DNA of 64,000 nucleotides from Ensifer adhaerens (GCA_900215285.1 OCMG01000004.1:124001-188000); one strand, 5' to 3'; positions 26,154 to 35,663 are shown, numbered from the stretch's first letter. The notes: generated by a model not told the origin, from the sequence alone. Made by a program: numbers and translations.

Positions 26154-27092
26154 ATGTTGAGCCGTCGTCTGCTGCTTTTCGCCGCCGCTGGCGCCATCAC
26201 GGCGTTCCACGGATCTCGCAAGCCTGCCGTCGCGACGGAGGAAAACGACGGTCTGCTACGCCTGTGGCCGACAACCCCGCCGGGCGGCGGCGGGCCATCC
26301 GGTGCCATCACAGTGAATTCCAAAGGCGCGGTGAACAACATCGCGGTGCCGACGATCGAACGCTTTCGACCGGCCCGGCCGAATGGAGCGGCGATGCTGA
26401 TTGCGGCAGGCGGCGGCTACAAGCGCATCGAGCAGACCATGGAGGCGCAGCCGGCGGCGCACTGGCTGGCGGAGCGGGGTGTTACGGCCTTCGTCCTGAC
26501 GTACCGCCTGCCGGTCGAGGGCTGGGAGAATGGCCCGCTGGCGCCACTGCAGGATGCACAGCGGGCATTGCGCACGATCCGCGCCCTCGCCTCCGCAGAG
26601 GGGCTGGATCCTGCCAGGATTGGCGTTTTCGGATTTTCCGCAGGCGGCCATCTGCTTGGCCTTGCCGCCACACGCTCGGCCTTTCGATCCTATCAGCCGA
26701 TCGATGCCGTGGATGAACAGGAAGCGCAGGCGGACCGCATGGTGCTCGCCTATCCGGTCATCACAGTGGAACCGCCTTACGACGACACCTCGACGCGGCG
26801 CAGCCTGATCGGTCGCCACCCCTCGCCGCACGACAGCGCCGAATGGTCGGTGCAGACCCATGTCCGACGCCACTGCCCACCGACCTTCCTCGTGCAGGCT
26901 GCAGATGATCCCATTTCGAACCCGGAAAACACGGCCATCATGCGTCAGGCTTGCGAACATGCGGGCGTGCCGGTCCAAAGGCTGCTCCTCCCGTCCGGCG
27001 GGCACGGATTTGGCATGGGCAAGCCTGGTTCGCCGACGCAAGCCTGGCCGGAAGCGTTGGAGGCCTGGCTGCGCCAGACCCGTTTCATCTAG
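26154..27092 (+). CDS. Secreted alpha/beta-hydrolase, BD-FAE/acetyl-xylan esterase-like
   Basis: A 312-residue esterase. The N-terminus SRRLLLFAAAG has a twin-arginine and a hydrophobic core, so Tat export is plausible. The fold shows AAGGGYKR (oxyanion-hole region), the nucleophile Ser162 in GFSAGGHL, an Asp in VQAADDPI, and the catalytic His in GGHGFGMG near the C-terminus. The class deacetylates sugars or hydrolyses short esters; substrate unknown. GGAGTGA precedes the ATG. It stands alone between the EAL receptor and a repeat element. Confidence 0.88.
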   Translation: MLSRRLLLFAAAGAITAFHGSRKPAVATEENDGLLRLWPTTPPGGGGPSGAITVNSKGAVNNIAVPTIERFRPARPNGAAMLIAAGGGYKRIEQTMEAQPAAHWLAERGVTAFVLTYRLPVEGWENGPLAPLQDAQRALRTIRALASAEGLDPARIGVFGFSAGGHLLGLAATRSAFRSYQPIDAVDEQEAQADRMVLAYPVITVEPPYDDTSTRRSLIGRHPSPHDSAEWSVQTHVRRHCPPTFLVQAADDPISNPENTAIMRQACEHAGVPVQRLLLPSGGHGFGMGKPGSPTQAWPEALEAWLRQTRFI

Positions 27093-27233
27093 ATCGTTTC
27101 CGTGTTTCATGGAAACGCTCAAACGATCTATCTCTTTGTTTTTGCGCAATTCCGGACGCGAAGCCGATTTCCACTTTCGCTGGAATTGCTCCAGGCGCGT
27201 CCGAGCCAGGATCGGGTCTCGACCGGAAATGCC
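27093..27233. repeat. Dispersed intergenic repeat, copy 1
   Basis: Begins with a GTTTCC...GGAAAC hairpin. It continues with CTATCTCTTTGTTTTTGCGCAATT, a GC-rich middle, and TTTCCACTTTCGCTGGAATTGCTCC. The same succession (GCGTTTC-hairpin, TCTATCT.TTTGTTTT, TTCAATTTCGCTGCAATTGCTCC) is found at 41601-41705. This is a noncoding, rhizobial-type repeat; no gene is supported here. Confidence 0.65.
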
Positions 27234-27587
27234 CTAAATGTGCTGCAGCACGTTGAGAAGGGTACCTGCAGGATCACGAAGATAGAAGCGTCGGACGCCC
27301 CAAGGCTCGACGGCAGGGCCGTATTCGATGGGGACGCCGGCCGCCCTTACCCGCTCCAGCACCATCTCAAGATCGTCGACCTCGATGGACATGGCCGGAA
27401 CCGGCGTTCCGGAACCGCCCTCGCTCGCCACGCTCAATTGCGGCACGGCAGTTTCTCCAGATTGGGCGAAGGTGACGATCCAGCCGTGATCCATCACGAG
27501 ATCGAGGCCAAAGATGTCCGAATAGAATGCTTGCGCAGTGGAGGGATCGGCAAAGCGAATGTTCGGGACGATGCGTCTGACGGTCAT
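27234..27587 (-). CDS. VOC-superfamily (glyoxalase/bleomycin-resistance fold) protein
   Basis: A single-domain 117-residue VOC protein. NIRFADPSTAQAFYSDIFGLDLVMDHGW forms the first beta-alpha-beta-beta-beta unit and IEVDDLEMVLERVRAAGVPI...RRFYLRDPAGTLLNVLQH the second. The expected metal-site Glu/His positions are not clearly all present, so enzymatic activity is uncertain. It may be co-transcribed with the upstream yqgE-like gene, 27 bases away. Confidence 0.85.
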   Translation of the reverse strand: MTVRRIVPNIRFADPSTAQAFYSDIFGLDLVMDHGWIVTFAQSGETAVPQLSVASEGGSGTPVPAMSIEVDDLEMVLERVRAAGVPIEYGPAVEPWGVRRFYLRDPAGTLLNVLQHI

Positions 27588-27614
27588 TGGGCTGGGGTCC
27601 TCCCTGAGGACCGC

Positions 27615-28223
27615 TCAGGCGTGGCCCATTTCGCTGGAAAGCCGTGACGGAGAAATGCCAAGCAGAGCCATCGCACGCTCGTATTTCGTTTCCAGGTCCC
27701 AGTCGAAAATCAGGGCCTCGCTGGCCGGGCATGTCAACCAAGCGTTCTGAGCGATCTCGTTTTCAATCTGGCCAGCGCGCCAGCCGGCATAGCCGAGCAG
27801 CATGGTCGCCCTGCTGGGACCGCGACCGGCGGAAATCGCGCGGATGATATCCTGCGTCGTGCTCAGGCACAGGTCTTCGCTCAGCGGGATCGATGAATTG
27901 CAATGGTAGTCCTCGGAATGCAGCACGAAGCCGCGACCGTTATCCACCGGCCCTCCGCTCAGGACGGGGAGCTTGGAGACCGTCAGCGGCAGCCGCTCGA
28001 CGGAATCATCGCTCGCGATCTTCAGATGTACGAGAATGTCAGAGAAGGAGACGTCCTGCGGCCGGTTGATCACAAAGCCCATCGCGCCATCTTCGGAATG
28101 CGCGCAGATATAGACCACCGTTCGGACAAAATTGGGGTCAAGCATGGAGGGCATGGCGATCAGGAATTGACCGTCAAGGAACCCTTTGTCCTTTCTGTTT
28201 CCCATTCCCAACATATTCATCAT
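27615..28223 (-). CDS. YqgE/AlgH family protein
   Basis: A 202-residue member of UPF0301 (YqgE/AlgH), a conserved family with no proven biochemical activity. The hallmark segments are [40 protein letters not shown] and [16 protein letters not shown], and [14 protein letters not shown] is also present. Two adjacent ATG codons (28223, 28220) could start it. It is divergent from the DsbD-like gene. Confidence 0.93.
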   Translation of the reverse strand: MMNMLGMGNRKDKGFLDGQFLIAMPSMLDPNFVRTVVYICAHSEDGAMGFVINRPQDVSFSDILVHLKIASDDSVERLPLTVSKLPVLSGGPVDNGRGFVLHSEDYHCNSSIPLSEDLCLSTTQDIIRAISAGRGPSRATMLLGYAGWRAGQIENEIAQNAWLTCPASEALIFDWDLETKYERAMALLGISPSRLSSEMGHA

Positions 28224-28372
28224 GGAAGACAGCGTAGCAACTCGGTTGGAAATGAAAAGAGCGGGAGGCGATAATTTTTCGCATCCGGGGCCCGTGCCCG
28301 ATCAATAGAATTTGAAGGCTCGGCTTCACATTGTGGCTGGCGCGAGCAATGCCAAGGACTTATCGGTTTTCC

Positions 28373-29203
28373 ATGACAAAGCGATTCATCAACCTCGCAA
28401 ACAGATTCATCTGCCTGGCAGCCTTGCTGGCTCCCCTTCCCGCGCTCGCAGCCAGCTCCGACTGGATCGGGACGAAGGGGGGCAAGCTGAGGCTGGTCGT
28501 GCTGCCGCCGGATGCGCAAGGCGGCATTCGCGGCTTTGTCGAGATTGCACCGGAAGACGGCTGGCATACGTATTGGAAGGTTCCGGGCAGCGGCGGCATC
28601 CCGCCCCAGGTGACGCTGAAGGACGGTGGCAATGTGCGGCTGGAGAGACTGGATTTCCCTGCGCCGCGCATTTTCGACGACGGAAACCTCCGCGACTACG
28701 GCTACGATTCCCGCGTGATGCTGCCCGTGACGCTGAAACAGGAAAAGCCGGGCGCGCCGTCGACCATCGATGCGTCGATCTTCGTCGGTCTCTGCTCAGA
28801 TATCTGCGTCCCCTTTCAGGCGGACGTGTCGGTCAAGGTCGCGCCCGATGACAAGCCCAAGCCGGCGGAGACCGCCCTGGTCAATGCTGCCGACGCGCTG
28901 CTGCCGGAAGCGCCGGGCAAGGATTTCTCGGTCGACGAGGCCCGCGCGACGGAGGACGGACAAGGGGTGCTGCTGACGCTTCGCGTGCCTGCCGGTGCGG
29001 TTTCCGCAGCACCAGATCTTGTCGTCGTCGGCCCGGATGGACAGCCGTTCGGAAGGCCGAAGCAGATATCCTCGGAACCGGGGACATTCGTCGCCGAAGT
29101 CCAACCTCTGGGCGGCGCGGCAGGAGCCGTGGCCGGCAAGTCGCTCGATGTACTTGCCCTCACCGGGACCCGCGCGATGGAAACGAATGTCACGGTGAAA
29201 TAG
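28373..29203 (+). CDS. Periplasmic DsbD-alpha-like protein (thiol:disulfide interchange N-terminal domain)
   Basis: A 276-residue exported protein. The signal peptide (ICLAALLAPLPALA) ends near residue 26. The beta-sandwich resembles the N-terminal domain of DsbD/ScsB, including GWHTYWKVPGSGG and YGYDSRVMLPV. A cysteine pair C141/C145 in VGLCSDICVPF is at the redox position. The transmembrane DsbD-beta and thioredoxin gamma domains are absent, so it must take electrons from another protein; role inferred. It precedes a peroxiredoxin gene. Confidence 0.85.
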   Translation: MTKRFINLANRFICLAALLAPLPALAASSDWIGTKGGKLRLVVLPPDAQGGIRGFVEIAPEDGWHTYWKVPGSGGIPPQVTLKDGGNVRLERLDFPAPRIFDDGNLRDYGYDSRVMLPVTLKQEKPGAPSTIDASIFVGLCSDICVPFQADVSVKVAPDDKPKPAETALVNAADALLPEAPGKDFSVDEARATEDGQGVLLTLRVPAGAVSAAPDLVVVGPDGQPFGRPKQISSEPGTFVAEVQPLGGAAGAVAGKSLDVLALTGTRAMETNVTVK

Positions 29204-29325
29204 ATTTCGCCGCCGAAATCTCCCCGCTAGCGAAAACCGTACTCCTCCGGACGGTCGGTCGACTTGCAATAGGGTCGGCATTCCGCTTTGATCCGCGCCA
29301 ACCTCAAACCATAAGGAGAGACACC

Positions 29326-29811
29326 ATGACCATCGAAGCAGGCAGCCAGATTCCCGACGTCACCCTGATGGAGCGTACGCCGGACGGACCGGCGAAAATC
29401 TCCTCCAAGGAGTTCTTTGACGGCAAGCGCGTCGTGATCTTCGGCGTACCCGGCGCCTTCACGCCGACCTGCTCGCTTAATCACCTGCCGGGCTATCTGG
29501 AGAACCGCGAGGCGCTTCTCGCCAAGGGCGTGGATGATATCGCCGTCATCTCCGTGAACGATCACCATGTCATGAACGCCTGGGCCAAGGCCACCGGCGC
29601 GGAAGGCAAGATCCGCTTCCTCGCAGACTGGGACGCCTCCTTTGCCAAGGCCACAGGACTTGCAAAGGACCTGAGCGCCGGCGGTCTCGGCGTTCGCTCC
29701 ACGCGTTTTTCCATGCTGGTCGAAAATGGCGTGGTGAAGTTCGTTGAAGTCGAGGAGAACCCGGGTCAGGCGACGGTGTCGTCGGCCGAGGCGATGCTCG
29801 AGCGGCTGTAA
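29326..29811 (+). CDS. Peroxiredoxin, Prx5 type
   Basis: Thiol peroxidase that reduces H2O2 and organic hydroperoxides. The 161-residue length and PGAFTPTCS motif (peroxidatic Cys49, Thr46) define the Prx5 group. No second conserved cysteine is seen, suggesting a 1-Cys mechanism with glutathione/glutaredoxin as reductant. AAGGAGAGACACC before the ATG is an ideal ribosome-binding site. Confidence 0.95.
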   Translation: MTIEAGSQIPDVTLMERTPDGPAKISSKEFFDGKRVVIFGVPGAFTPTCSLNHLPGYLENREALLAKGVDDIAVISVNDHHVMNAWAKATGAEGKIRFLADWDASFAKATGLAKDLSAGGLGVRSTRFSMLVENGVVKFVEVEENPGQATVSSAEAMLERL

Positions 29812-30058
29812 GGCGTTCTCGCGCCCCTCCGATGCGAGAAGGGGTCAATAAGGCCCGATGAGGGATTTGCCGCGGCGGTCGTTCTCCCTCCCCTTTTGTG
29901 GGGAGGGGTTTTCGCGGCCAACAGCTTCAACGGTCGAGGCAAACTCTCTCTGACTGCCGCCATCTCCCCCGCGAAGGGGGAGACGGACGGAGCCGTACTC
30001 CTGCTCGGCAGTCCTTATCCAGGCATAATCTTCACGCTGAGCTTGAAAAGGCGGGTTC
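29812..30058. repeat. Palindromic intergenic repeats (REP-like), second cluster
   Basis: Contains TTCTCGC/GCGAGAA (29816-29840), CCCTCCCC-TTTTGT-GGGGAGGG around 29888-29910, and CCATCTCCCCC-GCGAA-GGGGGAGACGG around 29960-29986. The last, with its flank TCTGACTGCCG, is the reverse complement of the unit at 12552-12592. The first hairpin may also end peroxiredoxin transcription. No gene is seen in these 247 bases. Confidence 0.75.
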
Positions 30059-31948
30059 TCAAACTCCCAGCCGCGAGGCCGTCACCACGCTCTGGTAGAA
30101 TGCTTCCACCTGCCGCGTCAGCTCTTCCGTATCGAAAAGCGGAGCCTCGTCGCGGGCGGCGATCAGGCGCTCCCGCACCTCGGACAGCCGCGCCGGATCG
30201 CGAGCAAGGCCGATGGCCATGGCCTCGAAACCGGCGAGATCATCCGCGACCAGATCACGTAAGCCAACCGCGTTCAGAAGACTTTCCGTGACGCGGCCCG
30301 CAAAGCTGGTTCCCTTGAAGCTGAGAACCGGAACGCCCGCCCAAAGGGCATCGGAGGTCGTCGTGTGGCCGTTGCAGGGGCCGGTGTCGAGTGCGAGATC
30401 GGCCTGCGGCAGACGGCGCAGATGATCAGCCATCGGCTCGAGATCGGCGAAGACCAGCCGTTCCGGCGCGATGCCGCGTTTCGCGGCAGCCGCGCGCAAG
30501 TTCGCCTGCGCCAGCGCGCCCATCGGGTAGAGCCAAAGCACCGAGCTTTCGACCGCAGACAGGATACGCATCCAGCTTTCGAAGACCGGGAGACGGATCT
30601 TGGCCGCGTGGTTGAACGCGGCGAAGACGAAGGCGTCTTCCGGAAGGCCGTGGTCGCTTCGGCGGCCCTGGCGGCTCACCCGCTCGCGGGCCGCGTCGTT
30701 GCACTGATAGGAGCCGGGAAGCCGCAGCAGCTTCTCCTGATAGTAGGGAATGCTGGTGTCCGGCGTCACGATATGATCGGTAATGGCGAACTGGATCCCC
30801 GCCCCCGTGACGGAACCCGGATAGCCAAGCCAGGTCACCTGGATGGGCGCCGCGCGGCGGCAGAAGATCCCGAGGCGTGCGCCCTGGGTGAAACCCTTGA
30901 GGTCAACGAGAACATCGATACCGAGACTGCGAACCGTCTCGGCGACTTCGGCATCCGATTTTGCGAGGATGTCCACATAGTAGTCCACCGTGTCGAGCAT
31001 GCGCTCGTGCATCGCGTCCTCGCGCCGTGAAAGGGGCGTGTGGCAGAAGGCGAAGATTTCGAAGCGGTCTCGATCATGTGCCTCCAGAACACCCGCCAGC
31101 AGCGACATGGTGGCATGATCGTAGAAATCACAGGAGAGATAGCCGACGCGAATGATCTCCGGGTCCTTGCCCTCGACATTGGTGTCGAAACCAATGGCCG
31201 GCGCAACGGGCGGCAGCATGACATCGGCTGTGCGCCGCGCATAGCGTGCCAGGAGCGCCTCGTCGCCGGTCCACATCAGGGCGCGGAAGGCGTTTTCGCG
31301 AATATCGGCCGCATCGCCCTCTGCCGCGTAGGCGGTTTCAAGGCTGCTCTGGAGTGCCGCAGAGGCTTCGAGGTCGCAGACATTGGCTGCGGACCAGAAA
31401 TATTCCGACAATGCCAGACGGTCGTCAGGACGCTGGGCATGCGCTGCAGAAAGCGTTGCATGGGCCTCCTCGAAGAGGCCGAGACCATTCAGGATGATGC
31501 CCGCGGACAGGCAGGCGTCGAAGTCTGTTGCCGTCCTTGCCAGTTTCAGCGCAGCATCGCGCGCCAGACCATATTCACCCATTTCACGCGCAAGCCCGCA
31601 GAGGCTCTGGAGAATATCCGGGTCGTCCGGCATGCGGGGCCAGAGAGCCGCGAGGACCCGAAACGCGAGCGGCCGTTCGCCCAAATCTTCGAAGAGGCTG
31701 GCGGCACGGAAGGCAATGTCTTTCCTGCGGTCGGAAGCCTTGTCGGCCGCTTCGGCATAAAGCCCCGCTGCCTTTCTTTTCTCACCGGCCTGTTCGAGGA
31801 TCGTCGCGGACAGGAGAATGATATCGACATCACCACGGTCGTGCGAAAGCACGCGGTCGCAGGCGGCCAGCGCCAGCGCGAGATTGCCCGTGCGGTATGC
31901 CGCGAGCGCCTGTTCATAGATCTCAGACGGCAAGTCGCACGCCTCCAT
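30059..31948 (-). CDS. TPR-containing OGT-like glycosyltransferase (GT41, SPINDLY/OGT group)
   Basis: A 629-residue cytoplasmic protein. About 230 N-terminal residues form helical TPR-like repeats (YEQALAAYRTGNLALALAACDR, AATILEQAGEKRKAAGLYAEA). The rest is the two-lobed GT41 catalytic region, with RVGYLSCDFYDHATMSLL, ILVDLKGFTQGARLGIFCRRAAPIQVTWLGYPG and DTGPCNGHTTTSDALWAGVPVLSFKG for UDP-sugar binding. It would attach a GlcNAc- or fucose-type sugar to Ser/Thr of proteins; the acceptor is unknown. It stands alone next to ccrM. Confidence 0.88.
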   Translation of the reverse strand: MEACDLPSEIYEQALAAYRTGNLALALAACDRVLSHDRGDVDIILLSATILEQAGEKRKAAGLYAEAADKASDRRKDIAFRAASLFEDLGERPLAFRVLAALWPRMPDDPDILQSLCGLAREMGEYGLARDAALKLARTATDFDACLSAGIILNGLGLFEEAHATLSAAHAQRPDDRLALSEYFWSAANVCDLEASAALQSSLETAYAAEGDAADIRENAFRALMWTGDEALLARYARRTADVMLPPVAPAIGFDTNVEGKDPEIIRVGYLSCDFYDHATMSLLAGVLEAHDRDRFEIFAFCHTPLSRREDAMHERMLDTVDYYVDILAKSDAEVAETVRSLGIDVLVDLKGFTQGARLGIFCRRAAPIQVTWLGYPGSVTGAGIQFAITDHIVTPDTSIPYYQEKLLRLPGSYQCNDAARERVSRQGRRSDHGLPEDAFVFAAFNHAAKIRLPVFESWMRILSAVESSVLWLYPMGALAQANLRAAAAKRGIAPERLVFADLEPMADHLRRLPQADLALDTGPCNGHTTTSDALWAGVPVLSFKGTSFAGRVTESLLNAVGLRDLVADDLAGFEAMAIGLARDPARLSEVRERLIAARDEAPLFDTEELTRQVEAFYQSVVTASRLGV

Positions 31949-32020
31949 TGCAATTCCGCGCGAAGATAGGCGCGAGGTCTTGCGTCAGGCTTGGGCTATC
32001 TTCAGCGCTGCAAAAGACAA

Positions 32021-32045
32021 CGCCCGGAGCTTGCGGCTCCGGGCG
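32021..32045 (-). terminator. Intrinsic terminator of ccrM
   Basis: CGCCCGGAGC pairs with GCTCCGGGCG around a short loop. Read on the minus strand, the stem is followed by TTGTCTTTT. It lies 73 bases beyond the ccrM stop. Confidence 0.8.
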
Positions 32046-32117
32046 TATAGGTCCGACGACGTTGACTGGAGGTTCGAGCGGCGTCGGTCTGCCTCAAGGC
32101 CAGGGCGGTGTCAGGGA

Positions 32118-33281
<1,164 letters not shown>

Positions 33282-33286
33282 TCACG

Positions 33287-33321
33287 ACGCATCCAAACAG
33301 ATGCGCTTAACTCCCGGTTAG
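33287..33321 (-). promoter_or_regulatory. CtrA-like box and hairpin upstream of ccrM
   Basis: TTAACTCCCGGTTAG at 33307-33321 fits TTAA-N7-TTAA with one mismatch, the binding site of the cell-cycle regulator CtrA, 59 bases upstream of the ccrM ATG. Between it and the gene, CGCATC-CAAACA-GATGCG (33288-33305) is a perfect inverted repeat. No GANTC site was noticed in the leader. CtrA controls ccrM in Caulobacter, so the match is plausible. Confidence 0.55.
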
Positions 33322-33447
33322 GGTTACTGATTTTGGTTACCAAAAGCTGAAAGGCGGATGGATTTTTCGAAATAAATCTGCGTCGGCAGCGGGATAGCCG
33401 GATGACGGCGATCACAAAGAGCGAGTTCCGCGGTCTCGGCAAAAGAA

Positions 33448-33453
33448 TATTAT
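33448..33453 (+). promoter_or_regulatory. Putative -10 box for the TauD-family gene
   Basis: TATTAT in an AT-rich run (with TATATCTATAGAC next to it) in an otherwise GC-rich region. It is followed by CAAAT-AAGAA-ATTTG, an inverted repeat that could be an operator. It would start transcription just upstream of the structured leader at 33479. Confidence 0.35.
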
Positions 33454-33478
33454 ATCTATAGACAAATAAGAAATTTGA

Positions 33479-33557
33479 TTTCTCGCGCACCGCCACGCTT
33501 GGCGGAAGACTGGCAGCGTCATGTTTTCAAGGGATCTTTGCGATCCCGCGCGAGAAA
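33479..33557 (+). ncRNA. Structured 5' leader of the TauD-family gene (candidate cis-regulatory RNA)
   Basis: An outer 10-pair stem joins 33479-33488 (TTTCTCGCGC) to 33548-33557 (GCGCGAGAAA). Inside are two perfect hairpins: CCGCCA-CGCT-TGGCGG (33490-33505) and GGGATC-TTTGC-GATCCC (33531-33547). The second directly stacks on the outer stem, making a three-way junction. The outer stem ends on the first A of the Shine-Dalgarno AAGGA (33556-33560), so folding would mask it. I do not recognise a known riboswitch class; this is prediction by eye only. Confidence 0.5.
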
Positions 33558-33567
33558 GGAACAAGCC

Positions 33568-34485
33568 ATGACTGCCATTGCCGAGACTGCCGCAAGCTCC
33601 CCTTATTCCGCAGCATCCGCGCCGGTCGCGCGGTCATTCCGGGCAGACCAGTATCGTTTCATCGACGTGCGGCGCGCCTCGCCCTTTGTCGGGGCCTATA
33701 TCTCGGGCGTTGATCTCTCGCAGCCGGTGAGCGATGCGGTCTTTTCGGAAATCGAGGCGGCGCTGGCGGCGCATGGCGTCATCTTCTTCCGCGATCAGGA
33801 CCTGACGCCGGAACAGCATATCGCCTTTGCCGCCCGCTTCGGCGAGATCGACGTCAACCGCTTCTTCCGCGCCGTCGAGGGCTATCCGGAGATTGCGGAG
33901 GTGCGCAAGGAGGCCGGGCAGAAGACCAATATCGGGGGTGGCTGGCATACCGACCACAGCTATGACCAGATTCCCGCGACAGCCTCGCTGCTCTATGCAC
34001 GCGAACTCCCGGAACTCGGCGGCGACACGATCTTCGCCAGCACGGTCGCAGCCTTCGAGGCGCTGTCACCCGGCCTGCAGAAAACACTCGAAACGCTCGA
34101 CGCCTTCCATTCCAGCCGCCATGTCTTCGGCGCCTCGGCGCGCGCCAAGGCCAATAACGATCTCGGCGAGCGGATCGGGAATGCGGAACTGGCAACCCAG
34201 GACGCCATCCATCCGGTTGCCTACCGGCATCCGCTGACCGGCGACAGGTCGCTCTATGTCAATCCGGGCTTCACGCTGCGCATCAACGGCTGGACCGAAC
34301 AGGAATCGCAGGGCCTGCTTTCCTCGCTTTACGAGCATATCAAGAAGCCGGAATTTGCCCATCGCTTCGCCTGGGAGGTCGGCTCGCTCGCCATCTGGGA
34401 CAACCGCACCACCTGGCATCTCGCCGTCAACGACTATTCCGGCGAACGCCGCCTGCTCCACCGCATCACGGTCAGAGGCCACTGA
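33568..34485 (+). CDS. TauD/TfdA-family Fe(II)/2-oxoglutarate dioxygenase
   Basis: A 305-residue oxygenase that uses Fe(II) and 2-oxoglutarate to hydroxylate a substrate such as taurine, another sulfonate or sulfate ester. The facial triad is His127-x-Asp129 (WHTDHSY) and His284 (TTWHLAVNDY), with the 2-oxoglutarate-binding Arg299 15 residues later. ATG 33568 has AAGGA seven bases upstream; in-frame codons further upstream lie in the leader. No sulfonate transporter genes are adjacent, so the substrate is open. Confidence 0.92.
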   Translation: MTAIAETAASSPYSAASAPVARSFRADQYRFIDVRRASPFVGAYISGVDLSQPVSDAVFSEIEAALAAHGVIFFRDQDLTPEQHIAFAARFGEIDVNRFFRAVEGYPEIAEVRKEAGQKTNIGGGWHTDHSYDQIPATASLLYARELPELGGDTIFASTVAAFEALSPGLQKTLETLDAFHSSRHVFGASARAKANNDLGERIGNAELATQDAIHPVAYRHPLTGDRSLYVNPGFTLRINGWTEQESQGLLSSLYEHIKKPEFAHRFAWEVGSLAIWDNRTTWHLAVNDYSGERRLLHRITVRGH

Positions 34486-34503
34486 CCCCGGAGGCCCGAC
34501 CGT

Positions 34504-34540
34504 CTCGCGAAGCCGGCAACCTCCCCGCCGGCTTCGCGAG
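34504..34540. terminator. Strong hairpin between convergent genes
   Basis: CTCGCGAAGCCGGC pairs perfectly (14 pairs) with GCCGGCTTCGCGAG across a 9-base loop, 19 bases after the TauD-family stop and before the convergent Clp-fold gene. There is no U-run on either side, so it is a likely transcript end without the classical tail. Confidence 0.65.
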
Positions 34541-34560
34541 GGGATGCGTTAAACAAGCAG

Positions 34561-35580
34561 CTATCTGCCGGAAATTTTGTTCCGGGAAAGAACTTTGCCG
34601 CCTTCGGCCATTACCCGCGGGTCGCTAAACATATTTAAACGGTATTCGAACTCCGCGGTGCCCATGAGTCGCTTGCCATTGTCGGGATTGGCAACCTGCC
34701 AGGCATAAACGCCTGTAACCGTACAAATCGCGGACACGCAGTTCGTCTGGATCGTCTGCGGGTCTATCAATGCCTGTCGCAGAGGCCAGCGCTCGATATA
34801 GCGCAACTTTTCATCGAGAACTTCGCTTTTGGGCTTATCGTGACCGAAGAAAGAGACGACATCCGTATAGGATGAGGCGGCGACGGAAATCGCTTTCTCC
34901 TTGGAGTCGTTTCCCGAGTTCACGAGGGAGATGACGAAACTCAGTGCCTTCGCCTTGAGATTCTCTTCGTCTGTCGGCAGGCTTGTCTGTTCAGGTTGCA
35001 TCGCCAGCTTCGGCACAGGGCGGCTTCCCGACCTGTTGATGCCCAGTGAAAGGACCTCTTCGGGCGTGAAGAAATAGATATCTTCCGAACGCGTCCGGAA
35101 CATCTTGGTGATAACCGCCTGCGGAACCTCGTATTTGCCGAGCACATCCAGAATGTCGGAAATGTTCAGTTGAGCGTCGGAGACATTCGCAGAGCCGGAA
35201 ATCTGATGTACGCCGAGCTTGCCTTCTGCAAGCCGGGAACTTCCTGCAAAGAAAATGTAAGCGCAGGCAGACGCGCATTCAGCCTCTTTGGGAATGAGTG
35301 TCGTCAGCCGTTTTTCATAAACGTCTTCTGCAATCAACAGCGCCGATTGCACCGAACCTCCATTGCTGGATAGCGCCACAATTCGCGTGTCGGGATATCT
35401 CTGCATGGCCCGTTTGAAGGCAAGCGGGGTCCGCAGGTCTATGGTCCCATCCAGCACAAGAACACCAGGGGTATTATCGAGATGCAGGAAGGGAGCAATT
35501 TCTGCTGACGTATCATTCGCCAGACAGGACACGGAAGACAGGAAAAGGCCGCCGAAACACGCGGCAAGAAACTTGGACAT
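34561..35580 (-). CDS. Periplasmic ClpP/crotonase-fold protein (COG3904-like)
   Basis: A 339-residue protein with a signal peptide (MSKFLAACFGGLFLSSVSCLA). Residues about 35-195 match the Clp/SppA-like fold of COG3904: VLVLDGTIDL, ALSSNGGSV (oxyanion glycines), ECASACAYIFFAGSSR with a Ser in the nucleophile position, and LGVHQISG with a possible catalytic His. A second, unrecognised domain fills residues 210-339. Proteolysis is plausible but unproven. The AGGGGG ribosome-binding site supports ATG 35580. Codon use and GC look somewhat lower than its neighbours, a weak sign of transfer. Confidence 0.72.
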   Translation of the reverse strand: MSKFLAACFGGLFLSSVSCLANDTSAEIAPFLHLDNTPGVLVLDGTIDLRTPLAFKRAMQRYPDTRIVALSSNGGSVQSALLIAEDVYEKRLTTLIPKEAECASACAYIFFAGSSRLAEGKLGVHQISGSANVSDAQLNISDILDVLGKYEVPQAVITKMFRTRSEDIYFFTPEEVLSLGINRSGSRPVPKLAMQPEQTSLPTDEENLKAKALSFVISLVNSGNDSKEKAISVAASSYTDVVSFFGHDKPKSEVLDEKLRYIERWPLRQALIDPQTIQTNCVSAICTVTGVYAWQVANPDNGKRLMGTAEFEYRLNMFSDPRVMAEGGKVLSRNKISGR

Positions 35581-35663
35581 GGCATTCCCCCTGCCCAATA
35601 TCTTTCTAAATTATGAACGGGTTGTCCAGATAGTAAAACCGCTCCCTTGGTTGAAAAATCTGC

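Noticed and set aside
29896-30291. 131-codon plus-strand frame beginning in the palindromic repeats
   Set aside because: Runs through REP-like palindromes and then antisense to the OGT-like gene; chance frame in GC-rich DNA.
30365-31969. Plus-strand frames opposite the OGT-like gene
   Set aside because: Mirror frames of a well-supported glycosyltransferase; no initiation signals.
33479-33557. Assignment of the TauD leader to a known riboswitch (SAM-II, guanidine, cobalamin)
   Set aside because: Hairpin loops and junction sequences do not match what I remember of those classes; left as unclassified.
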